Below, piece after piece: positions 46,391-56,773 of a stretch of 64,000 bases of DNA. The stretch lies in contig CAMKWS010000003.1 of the NCBI GenBank assembly GCA_946476985.1, forward strand, positions 62,001 to 126,000. The letters run 5' to 3'. The translations under genes and the position numbers were made by a program. Below the pieces are notes generated by a model. It worked only from the letters and a program-made list of their open reading frames with translations, searched no databases and was not told where the DNA came from. This stretch comes from an uncultured Acetobacteraceae bacterium. Its GTDB lineage: Bacteria; Pseudomonadota; Alphaproteobacteria; Acetobacterales; Acetobacteraceae. The stretch's first letter is position 1. Each line of letters begins with the position of its first letter.

Positions 46391-46660
46391 TTAGCGACGC
46401 AAACCGAGACGCTTAATCAGTGTCTGGTAACGCTCATCGCTTTTGCGCTTCAGATAGTCCAGCAGCGCACGACGGCGACCAACCAACATTAGAAGACCAC
46501 GACGGGAGTGGAAGTCCTTCTTGTGTGTCTTCATATGGTCGGTCAGGTTCACGATACGCTCTGTCAGCAGAGCAACCTGTACCTCTGGTGAGCCTGTGTC
46601 ACCTTCAGCGCGGCGGTATTCAGCAACGAGTTCGCTGCGACGTTCAGCTGTGATCGACAT
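46391..46660 (-). CDS. rpsO: 30S ribosomal protein S15
   Basis: An 89-residue ribosomal protein binding 16S rRNA in the platform of the small subunit. The sequence [20 protein letters not shown], then [16 protein letters not shown] and the KRLGLRR end, is standard S15. The ATG at 46660 is preceded by GGAGAAAAAG; an in-frame ATG at 46672 is rejected. The SD and start lie inside the last codons of truB (17 bp overlap), so the two are translationally linked. Confidence 0.97.
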   Translation of the reverse strand: MSITAERRSELVAEYRRAEGDTGSPEVQVALLTERIVNLTDHMKTHKKDFHSRRGLLMLVGRRRALLDYLKRKSDERYQTLIKRLGLRR

Positions 46661-47618
46661 CTTTTTCTCCAAAAAATAAGTGGTTTTCTAACATTCTTAC
46701 CGCCCTAAGCCGTCCTTCTTGGACACGACATAGGCCAATAACATGCCCCCCCACAGTCACCCGTAGCAGTGGGAGATCCTCCCCCCCCTCAGGGACTTTC
46801 CCTTCAAGATGAGCAATCTCTACAGATTGCCCACAAATCAGAGCCTTTCCTTCCCTATCTGTGACGGCCAGCGCCGGGATGTCGACCAGCGCGGTCGCCG
46901 CTTCCAGCAAAGGAACAGGAAGAGCGCTTGTCTTGTCTCTAGTTTCTTCCGTTTTGTCCAGTCCTAACTGTTCAATCCGATAAGAATGAGACAAATCAAA
47001 AGGACCGCATTTTGTACGACGCAGAACAGATATATGCCCCACAGTCCCACAGCCCAAAGCAATATCACGTGCCAGTGAACGCATGTAAACCCCTTTGCCA
47101 GACTGCACTTCAAAAACAGCCGTATCTGCATCAGGGCGTTCTATCATCTCAATCGAATCGATCCGGGCAGGCCGAGGAGGCAATTCCGGTGGCCGTCCCA
47201 TACGCGCCAGATCATAGGCACGCTGTCCCCCTACACGTAAAGCCGAGTAGACAGGCGGCACCTGCATCACATCACCACACAAGCTTGGCAGAACAGCCAA
47301 GATATCTTCGTCAGAAGGACGCTTTTCAGAACGTGCCAGGACTTCTCCCTCACGATCATCCGTTGTCCGGCTTTCACCAAAAGAAAGAGTAAAACGATAT
47401 CGCTTCGTGGCATCCATAATATACGGAATAGTACTAGTTGCTTTGCCAAAAGCGATTGGCAATACACCAGACGCCAAAGGATCCAAAGTGCCACCATGCC
47501 CCGCCTTACGACCATCAAATGCTCGTAAAAGCTTATTAACCATGTGAGTTGATGTCGGACCCAGTGGCTTATCTAAAATAAGCCACCCATGAATATCCCT
47601 GCCGTTTTTCCGCGCCAT
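46644..47618 (-). CDS. truB: tRNA pseudouridine(55) synthase
   Basis: A 324-residue pseudouridine synthase forming psi-55 in the tRNA T-loop. [13 protein letters not shown] opens the protein, and the catalytic Asp is D46 in [27 protein letters not shown] and [15 protein letters not shown] follow. The C-terminal part has a short PUA-like region. It sits 12 bp after rbfA in the conserved operon. Confidence 0.96.
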   Translation of the reverse strand: MARKNGRDIHGWLILDKPLGPTSTHMVNKLLRAFDGRKAGHGGTLDPLASGVLPIAFGKATSTIPYIMDATKRYRFTLSFGESRTTDDREGEVLARSEKRPSDEDILAVLPSLCGDVMQVPPVYSALRVGGQRAYDLARMGRPPELPPRPARIDSIEMIERPDADTAVFEVQSGKGVYMRSLARDIALGCGTVGHISVLRRTKCGPFDLSHSYRIEQLGLDKTEETRDKTSALPVPLLEAATALVDIPALAVTDREGKALICGQSVEIAHLEGKVPEGGEDLPLLRVTVGGHVIGLCRVQEGRLRAVRMLENHLFFGEKDVDHS

Positions 47619-47630
47619 AGCTGGGCTTTA

Positions 47631-48065
47631 TCAGCCCTCTCCTTCATCAGACTGAAGGTCACGCTGCACCTCTGGAAGACGCAAAAGGCTATCAACCTCC
47701 ATTGCATGCTCCAACGAAACATCAGGTTGGAAATGCAACTCTGGAACCGTCCGCAGACGCACTGCAGCAGATAGTTTCTTTCTCAAGAAGGGTGCAACAC
47801 GCTTAAGAGCCGGTAAAACAGCATCAATATCATCACGCCCTAACCGGCTTACAAACACCGTAGCATGCCGCAAATCAGGTGAGACACGAACCTCTGTTAC
47901 CGTGACCACAACCCCATAGAGCTCTGGATCACGAAACTCTGTTCTCGCAAAAACCTGTGCCAGTACATGCCGCAATTCTTCAGCAACACGCAGCTGGCGA
48001 GTACTTGGCCCCGTCAGGCTTTCACCTGACGGGCCTAGCAAGTCAAAGGAAGGCCGTTTCTTCAA
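47631..48065 (-). CDS. rbfA: Ribosome-binding factor A
   Basis: A 144-residue KH-like cold-shock factor that helps mature the 16S rRNA 5' end. [30 protein letters not shown] and [22 protein letters not shown] are the family blocks. The N-terminal 20 residues are an extra basic/polar tail. The start overlaps the infB stop by 4 bp (ATGA), so translation is coupled. Confidence 0.96.
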   Translation of the reverse strand: MKKRPSFDLLGPSGESLTGPSTRQLRVAEELRHVLAQVFARTEFRDPELYGVVVTVTEVRVSPDLRHATVFVSRLGRDDIDAVLPALKRVAPFLRKKLSAAVRLRTVPELHFQPDVSLEHAMEVDSLLRLPEVQRDLQSDEGEG

Positions 48066-50785
48066 GCTGGGATCTCTTCCATCTCAAAGCACTCAACCAC
48101 ATCCCCTTCACGCAGGTCATTATACCCTGCAAAGGAAAGACCACACTCATAACCACGTGCAACTTCACGCACATCGTCTTTAAAGCGCTTCAGCTGGCTA
48201 AGATCACCTTCATGGATCACCACATTCTCACGCAATAGGCGAACACCACAACCACGCTTCACAAGGCCTTCTGTTACGTAACAACCAGCAACCTTGCCCA
48301 CCTTGGTAATGCTAAAGACCTGACGAATCTCAGCATAGCCCAAGAATTTCTCACGATGCTTAGGTGCGATACGCCCTTTAACCAGTTTCTCCACATCATC
48401 AGATACCTGATAAATGATGGAATAATAACGAATATCAACACCGTCACGCTGTGCCAACTCGCGAGCCTGTACAGTCGCACGCACGTTAAAGGCAACGATA
48501 ACTGCGTTAGACGCTTTAGCGAGCTGAACGTCACTCTCTGTGATCTGCCCCACTGTTGCATTCAACACACGAACAGCAACTTCCTCATGAGAAAGCTTTG
48601 TAACCGTTGCCTGGATAGCCTCGGCAGACCCCTGCACGTCAGCTTTCACAATCAAGGCTACTTCTTTCTGCTCACCAGCCTGAATACGCGCCAGCATCTG
48701 GTCTAAAGTACCACGAGCCGCCACCTGCATAGCCGTTGCTTTCTCGCGAGCTTTCCGCTGACGGAACTCACTAATCTCACGAGCACGGTTTTCATTCTCG
48801 ACAACAACGAACGGAGCCCCAGCATCTGGCACACCATTCATACCTAGAATTTCAACCGGCACAGAAGGACCAGCTTCTTTAGTTTGCTTGCCATGGTCAT
48901 TCAGCAGCGCACGAACACGCCCCCAATGAGCCCCAGCAACCACAATATCACTCCGCCGCAGTGTACCTTTTTGGACAAGCACAGTTGCCACGGAACCACG
49001 ACCACGATCCAGACGGCTCTCAATCACAGCCCCCTCTGCCACACGGTTCGGGTTAGCTTTAAGATCAAGAATCTCAGCCTGCAGCAGGATAGCCTCTAAA
49101 AGTTTATCAAGCCCCTCACGTTTCAACGCAGAAACTTCAACTTCCTGAGTATCACCCCCCATGCTCTCGACCACGATTTCATGGTTCAGCAGTTCGCTAC
49201 GAACACGGTCAGGGTTAGCACCTGGCTTATCGATCTTGTTAATCGCCACAATAATCGGAGCATCAGCCGCTTTTGCATGCTTAATTGCCTCAATAGTCTG
49301 AGGCATCACGCCATCATCCGCCGCAACGACCAACACCACAATATCTGTGACAGAAGCACCACGAGCACGCATAGACGTAAAAGCTTCATGGCCCGGCGTA
49401 TCAATAAACGTCACCTTCTGCTTAGAAGGCAAAGTAACCTGGTATGCACCGATATGCTGGGTAATCCCGCCAGCCTCACCATGAGCAACATCTGTTGTAC
49501 GCAAAGAATCAAGCAAGGATGTTTTACCATGGTCAACATGCCCCATCACCGTAACAACCGGTGGACGGGCCTTCATGTCTTCTGGCTTATCCTCGATACC
49601 CTCGATACCCAATTCAACATCGCTGTCAGCCACACGTTTAATGCGGTGACCGAATTCGCTTACAACAAGCTCTGCTGTATCGCCATCAATGCTCTGAGCA
49701 GCTGTGGCCATCACACCCATTTTCATAAGTGTTTTGATGACCTCACCCTGACGTGCAGCCATACGGTTAGCCAGCTCTGCCACAGAGATTGTCTCTGGCA
49801 CAATCACATCACGCACAACACGAACTTGGTCAGAACGCAGACGCTCTAGCTCAGCCTGGCGACGCTCACGATCCCGTTGGCGACGCACAGAAGCCAACGA
49901 ACGTGTCTTACCATCATCACCTTCAATCGCAGCGCGAACGTCAATACGACCAGAACGACGATCCTGCCCACCACCGCCACGGCGTGGAGAAGACGAACGG
50001 CGAGACTGCTGAGATGAGCGACGTGCACCACCGCCACCAGAACCGCCGCCACCGCGACGTGGAGACGCAGCGACCTCATCATCCCCGCCACCCGCACGGC
50101 CACGTAGATGCAGTGTTTCACCCGCACCAGAACGTGAAGAAGAGCGTGAAGATGCTGGTGCCGGATTGACCGGACGACTCGGCATAATGGCCCGCTCTGC
50201 CAATGGCCGAAGACGCTTTGTTGGTTCAGCAAGCTGCACACCACCCACTGTAGAGCTTTTCAGCGGTGGAGGTGTCTGATTAGCCTCTTTCTCGCGACGC
50301 TCAGAAACAGCTTTCCGTGCAGCAGCTTCTTCAGCCTTACGCGCAGCAGCCTCTTCCTGTTCCTGCACACGCTTTGCTTCAGCTTCTGCCTTTTTACGAG
50401 CTTCTTCCTCAGCAGCTGAGCGGATACGAATCTTCTCAGCTTCTTGGCGGGCAGCCTCTTCAGCTTCCTGACGCTGACGCTGCATCTCTAAAACGCGCAG
50501 ACGCTTTTCCTGCTCGGATGCTGTTAGCCCACGAGCACCAGCAACACCACGACCGCCACGGCCACCAGCGGCATTATTACGTTTAGGCTTACGCACCTCT
50601 ACGCGGACCTCCTTAGAGCGCCCATGACTAAAGCTCTGCCTTACAGAGCCTGCATCCACAGTACGCCCAACCTCCTTACGCCCTGCCGGACGCAGGGAAA
50701 GGCGACCTGAGCTTTTGCTCTGCCCTTCTTTCGGGGTTTTCCCCTCTGGAGTTCCGTTCTGGTTGCGCTCGTTGCCGTCGCTCAT
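48062..50785 (-). CDS. infB: Translation initiation factor IF-2
   Basis: A 907-residue GTPase that positions initiator tRNA on the 30S subunit. The N-terminal 400 residues are low-complexity: Glu/Ala/Arg coiled region, then a Gly/Arg/Ser-rich stretch, and an IF2_N segment ([21 protein letters not shown]). The G domain has [31 protein letters not shown] and NKIDKPGA, followed by domains II-IV. The ATG at 50785 lies just past the ylxR stop; two upstream in-frame ATGs (50818, 50812) overlap ylxR and are less likely. Confidence 0.96.
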   Translation of the reverse strand: MSDGNERNQNGTPEGKTPKEGQSKSSGRLSLRPAGRKEVGRTVDAGSVRQSFSHGRSKEVRVEVRKPKRNNAAGGRGGRGVAGARGLTASEQEKRLRVLEMQRQRQEAEEAARQEAEKIRIRSAAEEEARKKAEAEAKRVQEQEEAAARKAEEAAARKAVSERREKEANQTPPPLKSSTVGGVQLAEPTKRLRPLAERAIMPSRPVNPAPASSRSSSRSGAGETLHLRGRAGGGDDEVAASPRRGGGGSGGGGARRSSQQSRRSSSPRRGGGGQDRRSGRIDVRAAIEGDDGKTRSLASVRRQRDRERRQAELERLRSDQVRVVRDVIVPETISVAELANRMAARQGEVIKTLMKMGVMATAAQSIDGDTAELVVSEFGHRIKRVADSDVELGIEGIEDKPEDMKARPPVVTVMGHVDHGKTSLLDSLRTTDVAHGEAGGITQHIGAYQVTLPSKQKVTFIDTPGHEAFTSMRARGASVTDIVVLVVAADDGVMPQTIEAIKHAKAADAPIIVAINKIDKPGANPDRVRSELLNHEIVVESMGGDTQEVEVSALKREGLDKLLEAILLQAEILDLKANPNRVAEGAVIESRLDRGRGSVATVLVQKGTLRRSDIVVAGAHWGRVRALLNDHGKQTKEAGPSVPVEILGMNGVPDAGAPFVVVENENRAREISEFRQRKAREKATAMQVAARGTLDQMLARIQAGEQKEVALIVKADVQGSAEAIQATVTKLSHEEVAVRVLNATVGQITESDVQLAKASNAVIVAFNVRATVQARELAQRDGVDIRYYSIIYQVSDDVEKLVKGRIAPKHREKFLGYAEIRQVFSITKVGKVAGCYVTEGLVKRGCGVRLLRENVVIHEGDLSQLKRFKDDVREVARGYECGLSFAGYNDLREGDVVECFEMEEIPA

Positions 50786-50801
50786 AGTTTCTGCCTGTTC
50801 C

Positions 50802-51467
50802 TTACTGCCCATTCTCATTCGGGCCTGGGAGCGAACCTTCGGCCACTCCCTTAAATCTCTTATATTCTGCCTTCAGCCGCTGCGCCAGCACCCCAGGTGC
50901 CATTACAGCATAAACCGCGCGCTCACGCCCAAATGATGCTGCCAGAACTGCGCCTGGCACCCAGACCACCGGGAGCTCCCGATGACCTGACAGCAAGCGA
51001 GTCACCTCATCCTGACTCGCATCTGCCGCACAAATAACAACTCCAACTTTGCCAGAAACGATACGTTCCCGACATTTCTGGAAACCACAAACTGCTTCTC
51101 CAGCGCGTCGGCCCAGACTGATACCATCCAAGAGCCGCTTTGCCAAACCATCCTTAATACGCGCAGAAAAGCTTTCAGGAATCGCAACCTTCTTACGCGC
51201 CGCACGAGAAAAAGCCCGTGCAAGTTGTGGATCTTCCAACACAACTTTATTTGCACTAAGCCACATCCCCCGCCCAGGAAGACGCGCTGCCAAATCTGGC
51301 ACAACCTCCCCACCTGGCCCGATAACGAATCTAAGCATATGCCTAGGCTCATCATGAGTGCGGCTTAGCAAACAGCGCCGCTGGGAAACAGACTTACGCC
51401 CCTTCCCCGGCGGGCCATTATCAGTGTCGGCGATCTCAACCTCAGTCGTGATTCGATTCTCCTTCAC
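50802..51467 (-). CDS. YlxR (DUF448) RNA-binding protein with L7Ae-like domain
   Basis: About 221 residues. The N-terminal YlxR domain has [22 protein letters not shown]-type sequence (positively charged RNA-binding face) and LPGRGMWLS. The C-terminal half (about 110-210) resembles an L7Ae/L30e-like domain ([33 protein letters not shown]). YlxR sits between nusA and infB in most bacteria and has been linked to RNase P activity and transcription. The GTG at 51467 has AGGGAG 7-8 bases upstream; an ATG at 51494 without SD is the alternative. It overlaps nusA by 26 bp. Confidence 0.88.
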   Translation of the reverse strand: MKENRITTEVEIADTDNGPPGKGRKSVSQRRCLLSRTHDEPRHMLRFVIGPGGEVVPDLAARLPGRGMWLSANKVVLEDPQLARAFSRAARKKVAIPESFSARIKDGLAKRLLDGISLGRRAGEAVCGFQKCRERIVSGKVGVVICAADASQDEVTRLLSGHRELPVVWVPGAVLAASFGRERAVYAVMAPGVLAQRLKAEYKRFKGVAEGSLPGPNENGQ

Positions 51468-53013
51468 CGAGCACTCCCTCTGAAGCGGCCTCATCTACAG
51501 ACGACTCGCCTTCACCAAACCAGTGAGCACGGGCCGCCATGATGATCTCATTTGCCTCAGCCTCTTCCAGAGGCTCATCGCCACCGAGCATTTCAATCAG
51601 CTCATCACCAGAAAGGTCAGCCAAATCATCTAAGGTTTTAATGCCTTTCTCTGCCAGCTCAACGAGCGTCTGCAGCGGGAAGACACCCAAAGCCACAAGA
51701 TCATCTGCCACACCCATCTCACGACGGCGCTCATCCAGAGCACGCTCGCGGTTGGCAAGATAGTCGTTCGCACGAGCCATCAATTCTTCAGCAACGGCTT
51801 CATCAAAACCTTCAATATCATGAAGCTCTGCCGGCTCTGCGTAAGCAAGATCCTCAATGCTATGATAGCCTTCTGTAACCAACAAGCCAGCGATCACATC
51901 ATCGACATCCAGTTCATTGACGAATTGAGACGTCCGCTTACGGAACTCTTCCTGACGACGCTCAGACTCTTCCGCTTCTGTTAGGATATCAATATCCCAA
52001 CGGGTAAGCTGGCTCGCCAGACGAACATTCTGCCCACGACGACCAATCGCTAAGGAAAGCTGTTCATCAGGAACAACAACCTCAACACGCCCAGCGTCTT
52101 CATCCATAACCACTTTGGTTACTTCAGCCGGAGCCAGAGCATTCACCACGAAGGTAGCAGCCTGGGAGCTCCAAGGAATGATATCAATCTTTTCGCCCTG
52201 CAACTCAGCCACAACGGCTTGCACACGAGAACCCCGCATACCCACACAAGCACCGACAGGGTCAATGGATGGATCACGAGATTCCACAGCCATTTTAGCT
52301 CGTGAGCCTGGGTCACGTGCAACGGCCTTAATTTCAATGATACCATCGTAGATCTCGGGCACTTCCTGTGCGAATAGTTTTGCAAGGAACCCAGGATGCG
52401 TACGGGACAAGAATATCTGCGGCCCACGAGGCTCATCACGTACATCATAAATATATGCACGGATACGATCAGAGTTGCGGAAAGACTCGCGAGGAATTAG
52501 CTCATCACGACGCAGAAGCCCTTCGGCATGCTCGCCCAGCTCCACCATGAGGTTGCCGTACTCTGTCTGCTTGACCGTCCCATTGATGACTTCACCTACG
52601 CGGTCTTTGAACTCATCATACTGACGTTTACGCTCATATTCACGCACGCGCTGAACAATAACCTGTTTAGCAGTTTGCGCAGCAATACGCCCGAAATCAA
52701 TTGGAGGAAGAGGGTCAACGATAAATTCACCCACCTGAATCTCAGGCTGGAACTTACGAGCAATTCGCAAAGGAATCTGCGCATCCTCGTTCTCCACCTC
52801 TTCGACAGCTTCTGTCCAGCGACTTAGGCGAACCTCACCGGTTTTACGATCGATAGTGGCACGAATATCTTTCTCATGCCCATATTTCGCACGACCGGCC
52901 TTTTGGATAGCTTGCTCCATCGCTTCAAGGACCTGATCGCGGTCAATATTTTTTTCTCTCGAAACCGCATCAGCAACCAAGAGCAGCTCAGGACGGGTAA
53001 CAGATGTGTCCAT
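51442..53013 (-). CDS. nusA: Transcription termination/antitermination factor NusA
   Basis: A 523-residue factor binding RNA polymerase and nascent RNA. The N-terminal domain, an S1 domain (VGEVINGTVKQTEYGNLMVELG), KH1 (DPVGACVGMRGSRVQAVV), KH2 (EQLSLAIGRRGQNVRLAS) and two C-terminal helix-hairpin repeats (LLVTEGYHSIEDLAYA; LVELAEKGIKTLDDLA) follow in order. The ATG at 53013 has GGAGGT 8 bases upstream; a far upstream in-frame start would overlap rimP. NusA can control its own operon, which is relevant to the hairpin before rimP. Confidence 0.96.
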   Translation of the reverse strand: MDTSVTRPELLLVADAVSREKNIDRDQVLEAMEQAIQKAGRAKYGHEKDIRATIDRKTGEVRLSRWTEAVEEVENEDAQIPLRIARKFQPEIQVGEFIVDPLPPIDFGRIAAQTAKQVIVQRVREYERKRQYDEFKDRVGEVINGTVKQTEYGNLMVELGEHAEGLLRRDELIPRESFRNSDRIRAYIYDVRDEPRGPQIFLSRTHPGFLAKLFAQEVPEIYDGIIEIKAVARDPGSRAKMAVESRDPSIDPVGACVGMRGSRVQAVVAELQGEKIDIIPWSSQAATFVVNALAPAEVTKVVMDEDAGRVEVVVPDEQLSLAIGRRGQNVRLASQLTRWDIDILTEAEESERRQEEFRKRTSQFVNELDVDDVIAGLLVTEGYHSIEDLAYAEPAELHDIEGFDEAVAEELMARANDYLANRERALDERRREMGVADDLVALGVFPLQTLVELAEKGIKTLDDLADLSGDELIEMLGGDEPLEEAEANEIIMAARAHWFGEGESSVDEAASEGVLGEGESNHD

Positions 53014-53047
53014 CAGATCGGACCTCCAACCAGCATAAGACGGGTCA

Positions 53048-53683
53048 TCAGTTCTTCTTCCCCGGCTTTTTGGGTTTAAGCTTTGGTGCACGGCGCTTTT
53101 TGCCGTCATCCTCAGCCTCTTCTTCCTGTGCCACACCAGCCAGCGCAGCACTTGCCTCAATCAACTCATCAGTCAGGACAAGCCGTGCCTTGCGCATATC
53201 ATCCAACGGCAAAGCCACTTCCTGCCCATCATCCAAGCGGAGCAATCCACAGCCTTCACGCATACCCAGAACAATACCGGAAAAACGCTTACGACCATCT
53301 AGCGGCACCTCAAGCTCCACCTTTGCCAGGTGTCCAGCAAAGCGTTCCCAGTCCTTAGCGCGCGTCAAAGGACGATCAATACCCGCAGAGGAGACCTCTA
53401 GCATCCACGCTCCCGGGATAGGATCATCCACATCCAAAACAGCCCCAACGGCGTGACTAATCTGCTCACAATCATCAACATTAATGAGCGATCCATCAGC
53501 GCGGTCAGCCATTACCTGCACGGTCGGCGTTTCATGCCCTAGAACAGATAAACGCACCAACTCATAACCCATATCGGCCAAAGTCGGGGCAATCCGGTCG
53601 GCAATACGCGCCTCTAAGCCGCTAAGGCGGCGAATCCCATGAGCAGCCTCTTCACCTTGAGATAAAGAGCTAACATCAGGCAT
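53048..53683 (-). CDS. rimP: Ribosome maturation factor RimP
   Basis: A 211-residue factor needed for 30S subunit maturation. [48 protein letters not shown] and [13 protein letters not shown] are family blocks. The C-terminal 35 residues are acidic then strongly basic (Lys-rich tail). The ATG at 53683 is preferred; a TTG at 53710 lies against the T-run of the upstream hairpin. Neither has a good SD. First gene of the operon. Confidence 0.93.
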   Translation of the reverse strand: MPDVSSLSQGEEAAHGIRRLSGLEARIADRIAPTLADMGYELVRLSVLGHETPTVQVMADRADGSLINVDDCEQISHAVGAVLDVDDPIPGAWMLEVSSAGIDRPLTRAKDWERFAGHLAKVELEVPLDGRKRFSGIVLGMREGCGLLRLDDGQEVALPLDDMRKARLVLTDELIEASAALAGVAQEEEAEDDGKKRRAPKLKPKKPGKKN

Positions 53684-53713
53684 ATCCGAAGATGTGGAAA
53701 AGTTATCCAAAAC

Positions 53714-53739
53714 AAAAAAGGCGGCCCGTCAGGGCCACC
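53714..53739 (-). terminator. Intrinsic-terminator-like hairpin in the rimP leader (possible attenuator)
   Basis: On the minus strand GGTGGCCC (53739-53732) pairs with GGGCCGCC (53727-53720) with one G-U-type mismatch and a TGAC loop, followed by six T. It lies about 25 bases after the predicted transcription start and ahead of rimP. No other minus-strand gene upstream needs a terminator here. Confidence 0.7.
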
Positions 53740-53770
53740 CCCCAAAAGAGCGGAAAGTGAAAACATACCT

Positions 53771-53799
53771 CTGATACGACAGAGCCATCACCAATGCAA
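53771..53799 (-). promoter_or_regulatory. Predicted promoter of the rimP-nusA-infB operon
   Basis: Minus strand TTGCAT (53799-53794), 17 bases, TATCAG (53776-53771). Four of six matches at each element. Transcription would begin near 53764, upstream of the leader hairpin. Confidence 0.4.
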
Positions 53800-53880
53800 G
53801 CACTTCATAATTTCAGAGCATCTCTCTCTATGGAAGTTTTTTAACTTGGCCCTTCCAAAAGAAAATGAGAGTAATTTTTT

Positions 53881-54459
53881 ATGCAAACACCTCCCCCCGC
53901 ACCAACACCTCAGCCTAAAAAGCCTTCCCCCTGGCGCTCTGTCGCCCTAGCTGCTGCGGCTGTTGGCCTTGGCTCTACACTCCTAGCTATGAGCCAAACA
54001 CACCAGCAACCGGCTCCCTCTCCGAGCGCACAAGCACGTCAACTGCCCCCTGATCTCATGACAGAACCTCTCAGTCTCTCAATGCTCCCTCCTGATGAGG
54101 CGACACAAGCAGTGGCAAATAGCCGTCTCTCTAACCAAGAAAAAACAAACCTTTTAGCAGCGCTAAAAGATAACCGTGTTCGCATTGCCGCCCTACCCAT
54201 TGCGGATGCTAGCGGACAAACTGGCCATATAATTAGCATCAGCAGTGCAGGGGTAACCCAACAGGTTACTCTCACCCCACAGGCGCAACCGGTTTACCTC
54301 CCCATCACGCAAGAAGGGATCATCACCATCACGCGTACCAGCCCTCCTCAGCTAGGCCCTACCTCCATTGCAACCTTGAATGTATTTCACGCTGTTGTCG
54401 TATTACCACCACTTACTCCAACGGCGCCTTCACTCTCCGTCCCCGTTATTGTGCAGTAG
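53881..54459 (+). CDS. Hypothetical membrane-anchored protein, first gene of AAA+ cassette
   Basis: A 192-residue protein with a proline-rich N-terminus, one membrane segment (about residues 18-37) and a polar part that should face the periplasm. The outer part has two halves: a helical segment (DEATQAVANSRLSNQEKTNLLAALKDN) and a beta-rich segment ending in many prolines. No known family is recognised. It lies 78 bp before the AAA+ gene on the same strand and shares membrane-anchored topology with both later genes. GAGAGTAA is a weak SD 7-14 bases upstream. Confidence 0.7.
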   Translation: MQTPPPAPTPQPKKPSPWRSVALAAAAVGLGSTLLAMSQTHQQPAPSPSAQARQLPPDLMTEPLSLSMLPPDEATQAVANSRLSNQEKTNLLAALKDNRVRIAALPIADASGQTGHIISISSAGVTQQVTLTPQAQPVYLPITQEGIITITRTSPPQLGPTSIATLNVFHAVVVLPPLTPTAPSLSVPVIVQ

Positions 54460-54537
54460 ACATTCCTGAAAATAGCCCTCTATTCTAGAGAGGAAATGAC
54501 ATACTGCCCTCATGCCCAGGCAAGATAATATCGCTTT

Positions 54538-55824
54538 ATGATGAAATCTCTGATCCCATGGCTATCTCGCATGATGCCGCTCATGATGGCGGCATTCCTC
54601 ATTCTTGCTGTTGTACAGCTTGCCATGATGGTTCACATCACTCCCCCAGCACTCCTTCATGCATTTTATGAAGCGATAAACTGGGCACGACCGGGCTACC
54701 TCCCTATTGGGCTTATCTCCCTTGCCCTATCATTTGCAGGGATGGTTTACTATCAATCCTCTGAACGCCTTGCCCTCCGTGGGCTCCGCCATAGAAAGAG
54801 TTTCCTCATGGATGTGCTCAGCCGTCTTACAAATCGTACCGCATTAGAGGAGATGCTCGCACGCCAGCAGCGTGAAAGCGCCCTCAACGCAGAAGAACTC
54901 GCCGCATCCCTACGTGCTCGCGTTATTGGCCAAGATCAGGTCTGTGAGGATATTGCCCAACAGCTCAGACGCCGCTTGGCTTTGCACAACCGCAACCGAC
55001 CCGTAGGTGTTTTTCTACTCGCAGGCCCACCTGGTACAGGTAAGACTTATCTAGCAAAACAAATCGCGCATCAAACAGAACGCCCCTTGCTGCATTTCGA
55101 TATGACGCAAATGTCGAGCCCACATGCAGCAACACAGCTTTTTGGCTCACCTAAAGGATATGTTGGCTCTGACACATTCGGCCGCCTCACCGGCGGGCTT
55201 AAAGAAAGCCCTGATGCTGTTGTGTTGTTGGATGAAATTGAAAAAGCACACCCAGACGTCTTTAAAAAATTCCTCACCGCATGGAATGACGGCTACGTTA
55301 CGGAAGCCTCTACAAATGAGCTCGTCTCCACCACACGGGCTATTTTTGTTCTCACATCGAACGTCGCAACAGAAGCGCTCAGTGCTATTGCCGAAAAGCG
55401 GGCTCACGAGCCCGAGAAAATGCGCGCCGAATCCACCGAAGCTCTTTTACAAGCAGGCTTTGCTCCAGAAGTGCTCAACCGTTTAGATCGTATCTTCGTC
55501 TTCCGCGCCCTTAAAGGACTCGACCTTGCCCGTGTCGCCGCATTAGAGATTGAAGAAATGATCCGTGGCTATGGTCTACATGTCGAAGCAGGCGGCATTG
55601 ACCCCGCCCTGCTCTTTGAAATCATGCAAAAACAGCAAAAACTCGGCAGCATGGCTAGCGCACGTGACCTCTTGCGCTCCATTGAAGATATGATCAGCGA
55701 CAGCCTCATTACAGCGCGCCAGCAAGGCCATACACATGTCCGCATGGTTATGGGAGATGACGGACGCATTCACGCTGAAACCAGTGAAGAACCGCAAGAG
55801 CGTCTCAACAAGGCCAGCCTGTGA
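54538..55824 (+). CDS. Membrane-anchored Clp-type AAA+ ATPase
   Basis: A 428-residue protein. Two membrane segments (about residues 12-33 and 54-72) precede a cytoplasmic AAA+ domain most like the second domain of ClpA/ClpB. VIGQDQV opens it; Walker A is GPPGTGKT (163-170), the substrate-gripping pore loop is GYVG (207-210), Walker B VVLLDEIEKAHPD (228-240), sensor-1 VLTSN (271-275) and the arginine region LNRLDRIF (313-320). A Clp small domain follows. No second ATPase domain and no IGF/IGL ClpP-docking loop in the ATPase part are seen, so protein remodelling without ClpP is more likely than proteolysis. The next gene overlaps by 4 bp. Confidence 0.88.
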   Translation: MMKSLIPWLSRMMPLMMAAFLILAVVQLAMMVHITPPALLHAFYEAINWARPGYLPIGLISLALSFAGMVYYQSSERLALRGLRHRKSFLMDVLSRLTNRTALEEMLARQQRESALNAEELAASLRARVIGQDQVCEDIAQQLRRRLALHNRNRPVGVFLLAGPPGTGKTYLAKQIAHQTERPLLHFDMTQMSSPHAATQLFGSPKGYVGSDTFGRLTGGLKESPDAVVLLDEIEKAHPDVFKKFLTAWNDGYVTEASTNELVSTTRAIFVLTSNVATEALSAIAEKRAHEPEKMRAESTEALLQAGFAPEVLNRLDRIFVFRALKGLDLARVAALEIEEMIRGYGLHVEAGGIDPALLFEIMQKQQKLGSMASARDLLRSIEDMISDSLITARQQGHTHVRMVMGDDGRIHAETSEEPQERLNKASL

Positions 55825-56759
55825 AAAATCTCCTTCACACCTTCACAACCCTATGGCGGCAAGCCCCCCTATGGCGTTTTTGCAGTATTATAGGAGTGGG
55901 CAGCCTCCTTCTGGCAGCCTTTTTCCCTACAGCCTCATTAAAGCAGCTTGTTCCCTGGCTTCCTGGCACTCCTCCTGCAATTTCTCATACAGACAATAAC
56001 ACCGATGCTGCGGCACAAGGGGATAATAGTCCAGATGCCACAGGCAATGTTCCTTTCCGCCTGCAATATCCCGACCTCACAGCAAGCTTACAAAACACCA
56101 TTACTCTCGCTGGCCATATATTCCCCCTCCCTAAAGGAGAATGGCACCCGGTCCTCGCTGCACAAATAACAGACAGCTCCCCATTTTCCTTTTTAACGCT
56201 CATCCGCACAGATCACGGCGCCATTACAGGAATGGTCATCGCACAGGCCACCCAGCAAGCTGTGCCACTTTTACAAGTGAGCAGCTTAACCAACGCCTGC
56301 CATGATGACCGCAACTATTTCAACAATGCCCCACCTACATCTCCAACACAGGATGACTGCGCCGCCCTTGGCCTTGCCTTACTGCATGGAGATATCCTCA
56401 GCAGCAATCCCTTCATTAACGAATCGATCGCCCGCCTACGTGCAACTGGCTTCCCCGTCCCCCCATTGCTAATTAGTGCCATATGGCGCCATGTTGAAAG
56501 CACTGCGGACGGCAAAGCGCAAGCCGGCTCTATGGATGTCCTCATCCCACCGCTTGACCCAACAACACATCAAATGCTGGCACCAACAGAGGCATGGCGA
56601 AAAGATACGCTTGCCTCTCACCCCATCGCACGAAACTTCATTTCAAAAGCACGACACTGGCTCCCACATTGGCAGACAGCACTTCGGCTCGGCTTTAATA
56701 ATCGTCTTGATGAAGCGTCTCTACCACCGCAAATTCTACAAGATCCAGAAGCCCCTTAA
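55821..56759 (+). CDS. Hypothetical membrane-anchored protein, third gene of AAA+ cassette
   Basis: A 312-residue protein starting with GTG that overlaps the AAA+ stop (GTGA). One membrane segment (about residues 19-37) precedes a large domain, probably periplasmic. Two cysteines (in NACHDDRN and DDCAALG) about 23 residues apart could form a disulfide, which fits export. The central part (FPLPKGEWHPVLAAQI) is beta-rich. No known family is recognised. Translational coupling to the ATPase suggests the two act together. Confidence 0.75.
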   Translation: MKNLLHTFTTLWRQAPLWRFCSIIGVGSLLLAAFFPTASLKQLVPWLPGTPPAISHTDNNTDAAAQGDNSPDATGNVPFRLQYPDLTASLQNTITLAGHIFPLPKGEWHPVLAAQITDSSPFSFLTLIRTDHGAITGMVIAQATQQAVPLLQVSSLTNACHDDRNYFNNAPPTSPTQDDCAALGLALLHGDILSSNPFINESIARLRATGFPVPPLLISAIWRHVESTADGKAQAGSMDVLIPPLDPTTHQMLAPTEAWRKDTLASHPIARNFISKARHWLPHWQTALRLGFNNRLDEASLPPQILQDPEAP

Positions 56760-56773
56760 ATAGGACATCTTCC

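Noticed and set aside
49181-49849. 222-codon plus-strand frame inside infB
   Set aside because: Lies opposite the IF-2 G domain and shows no domain or SD.
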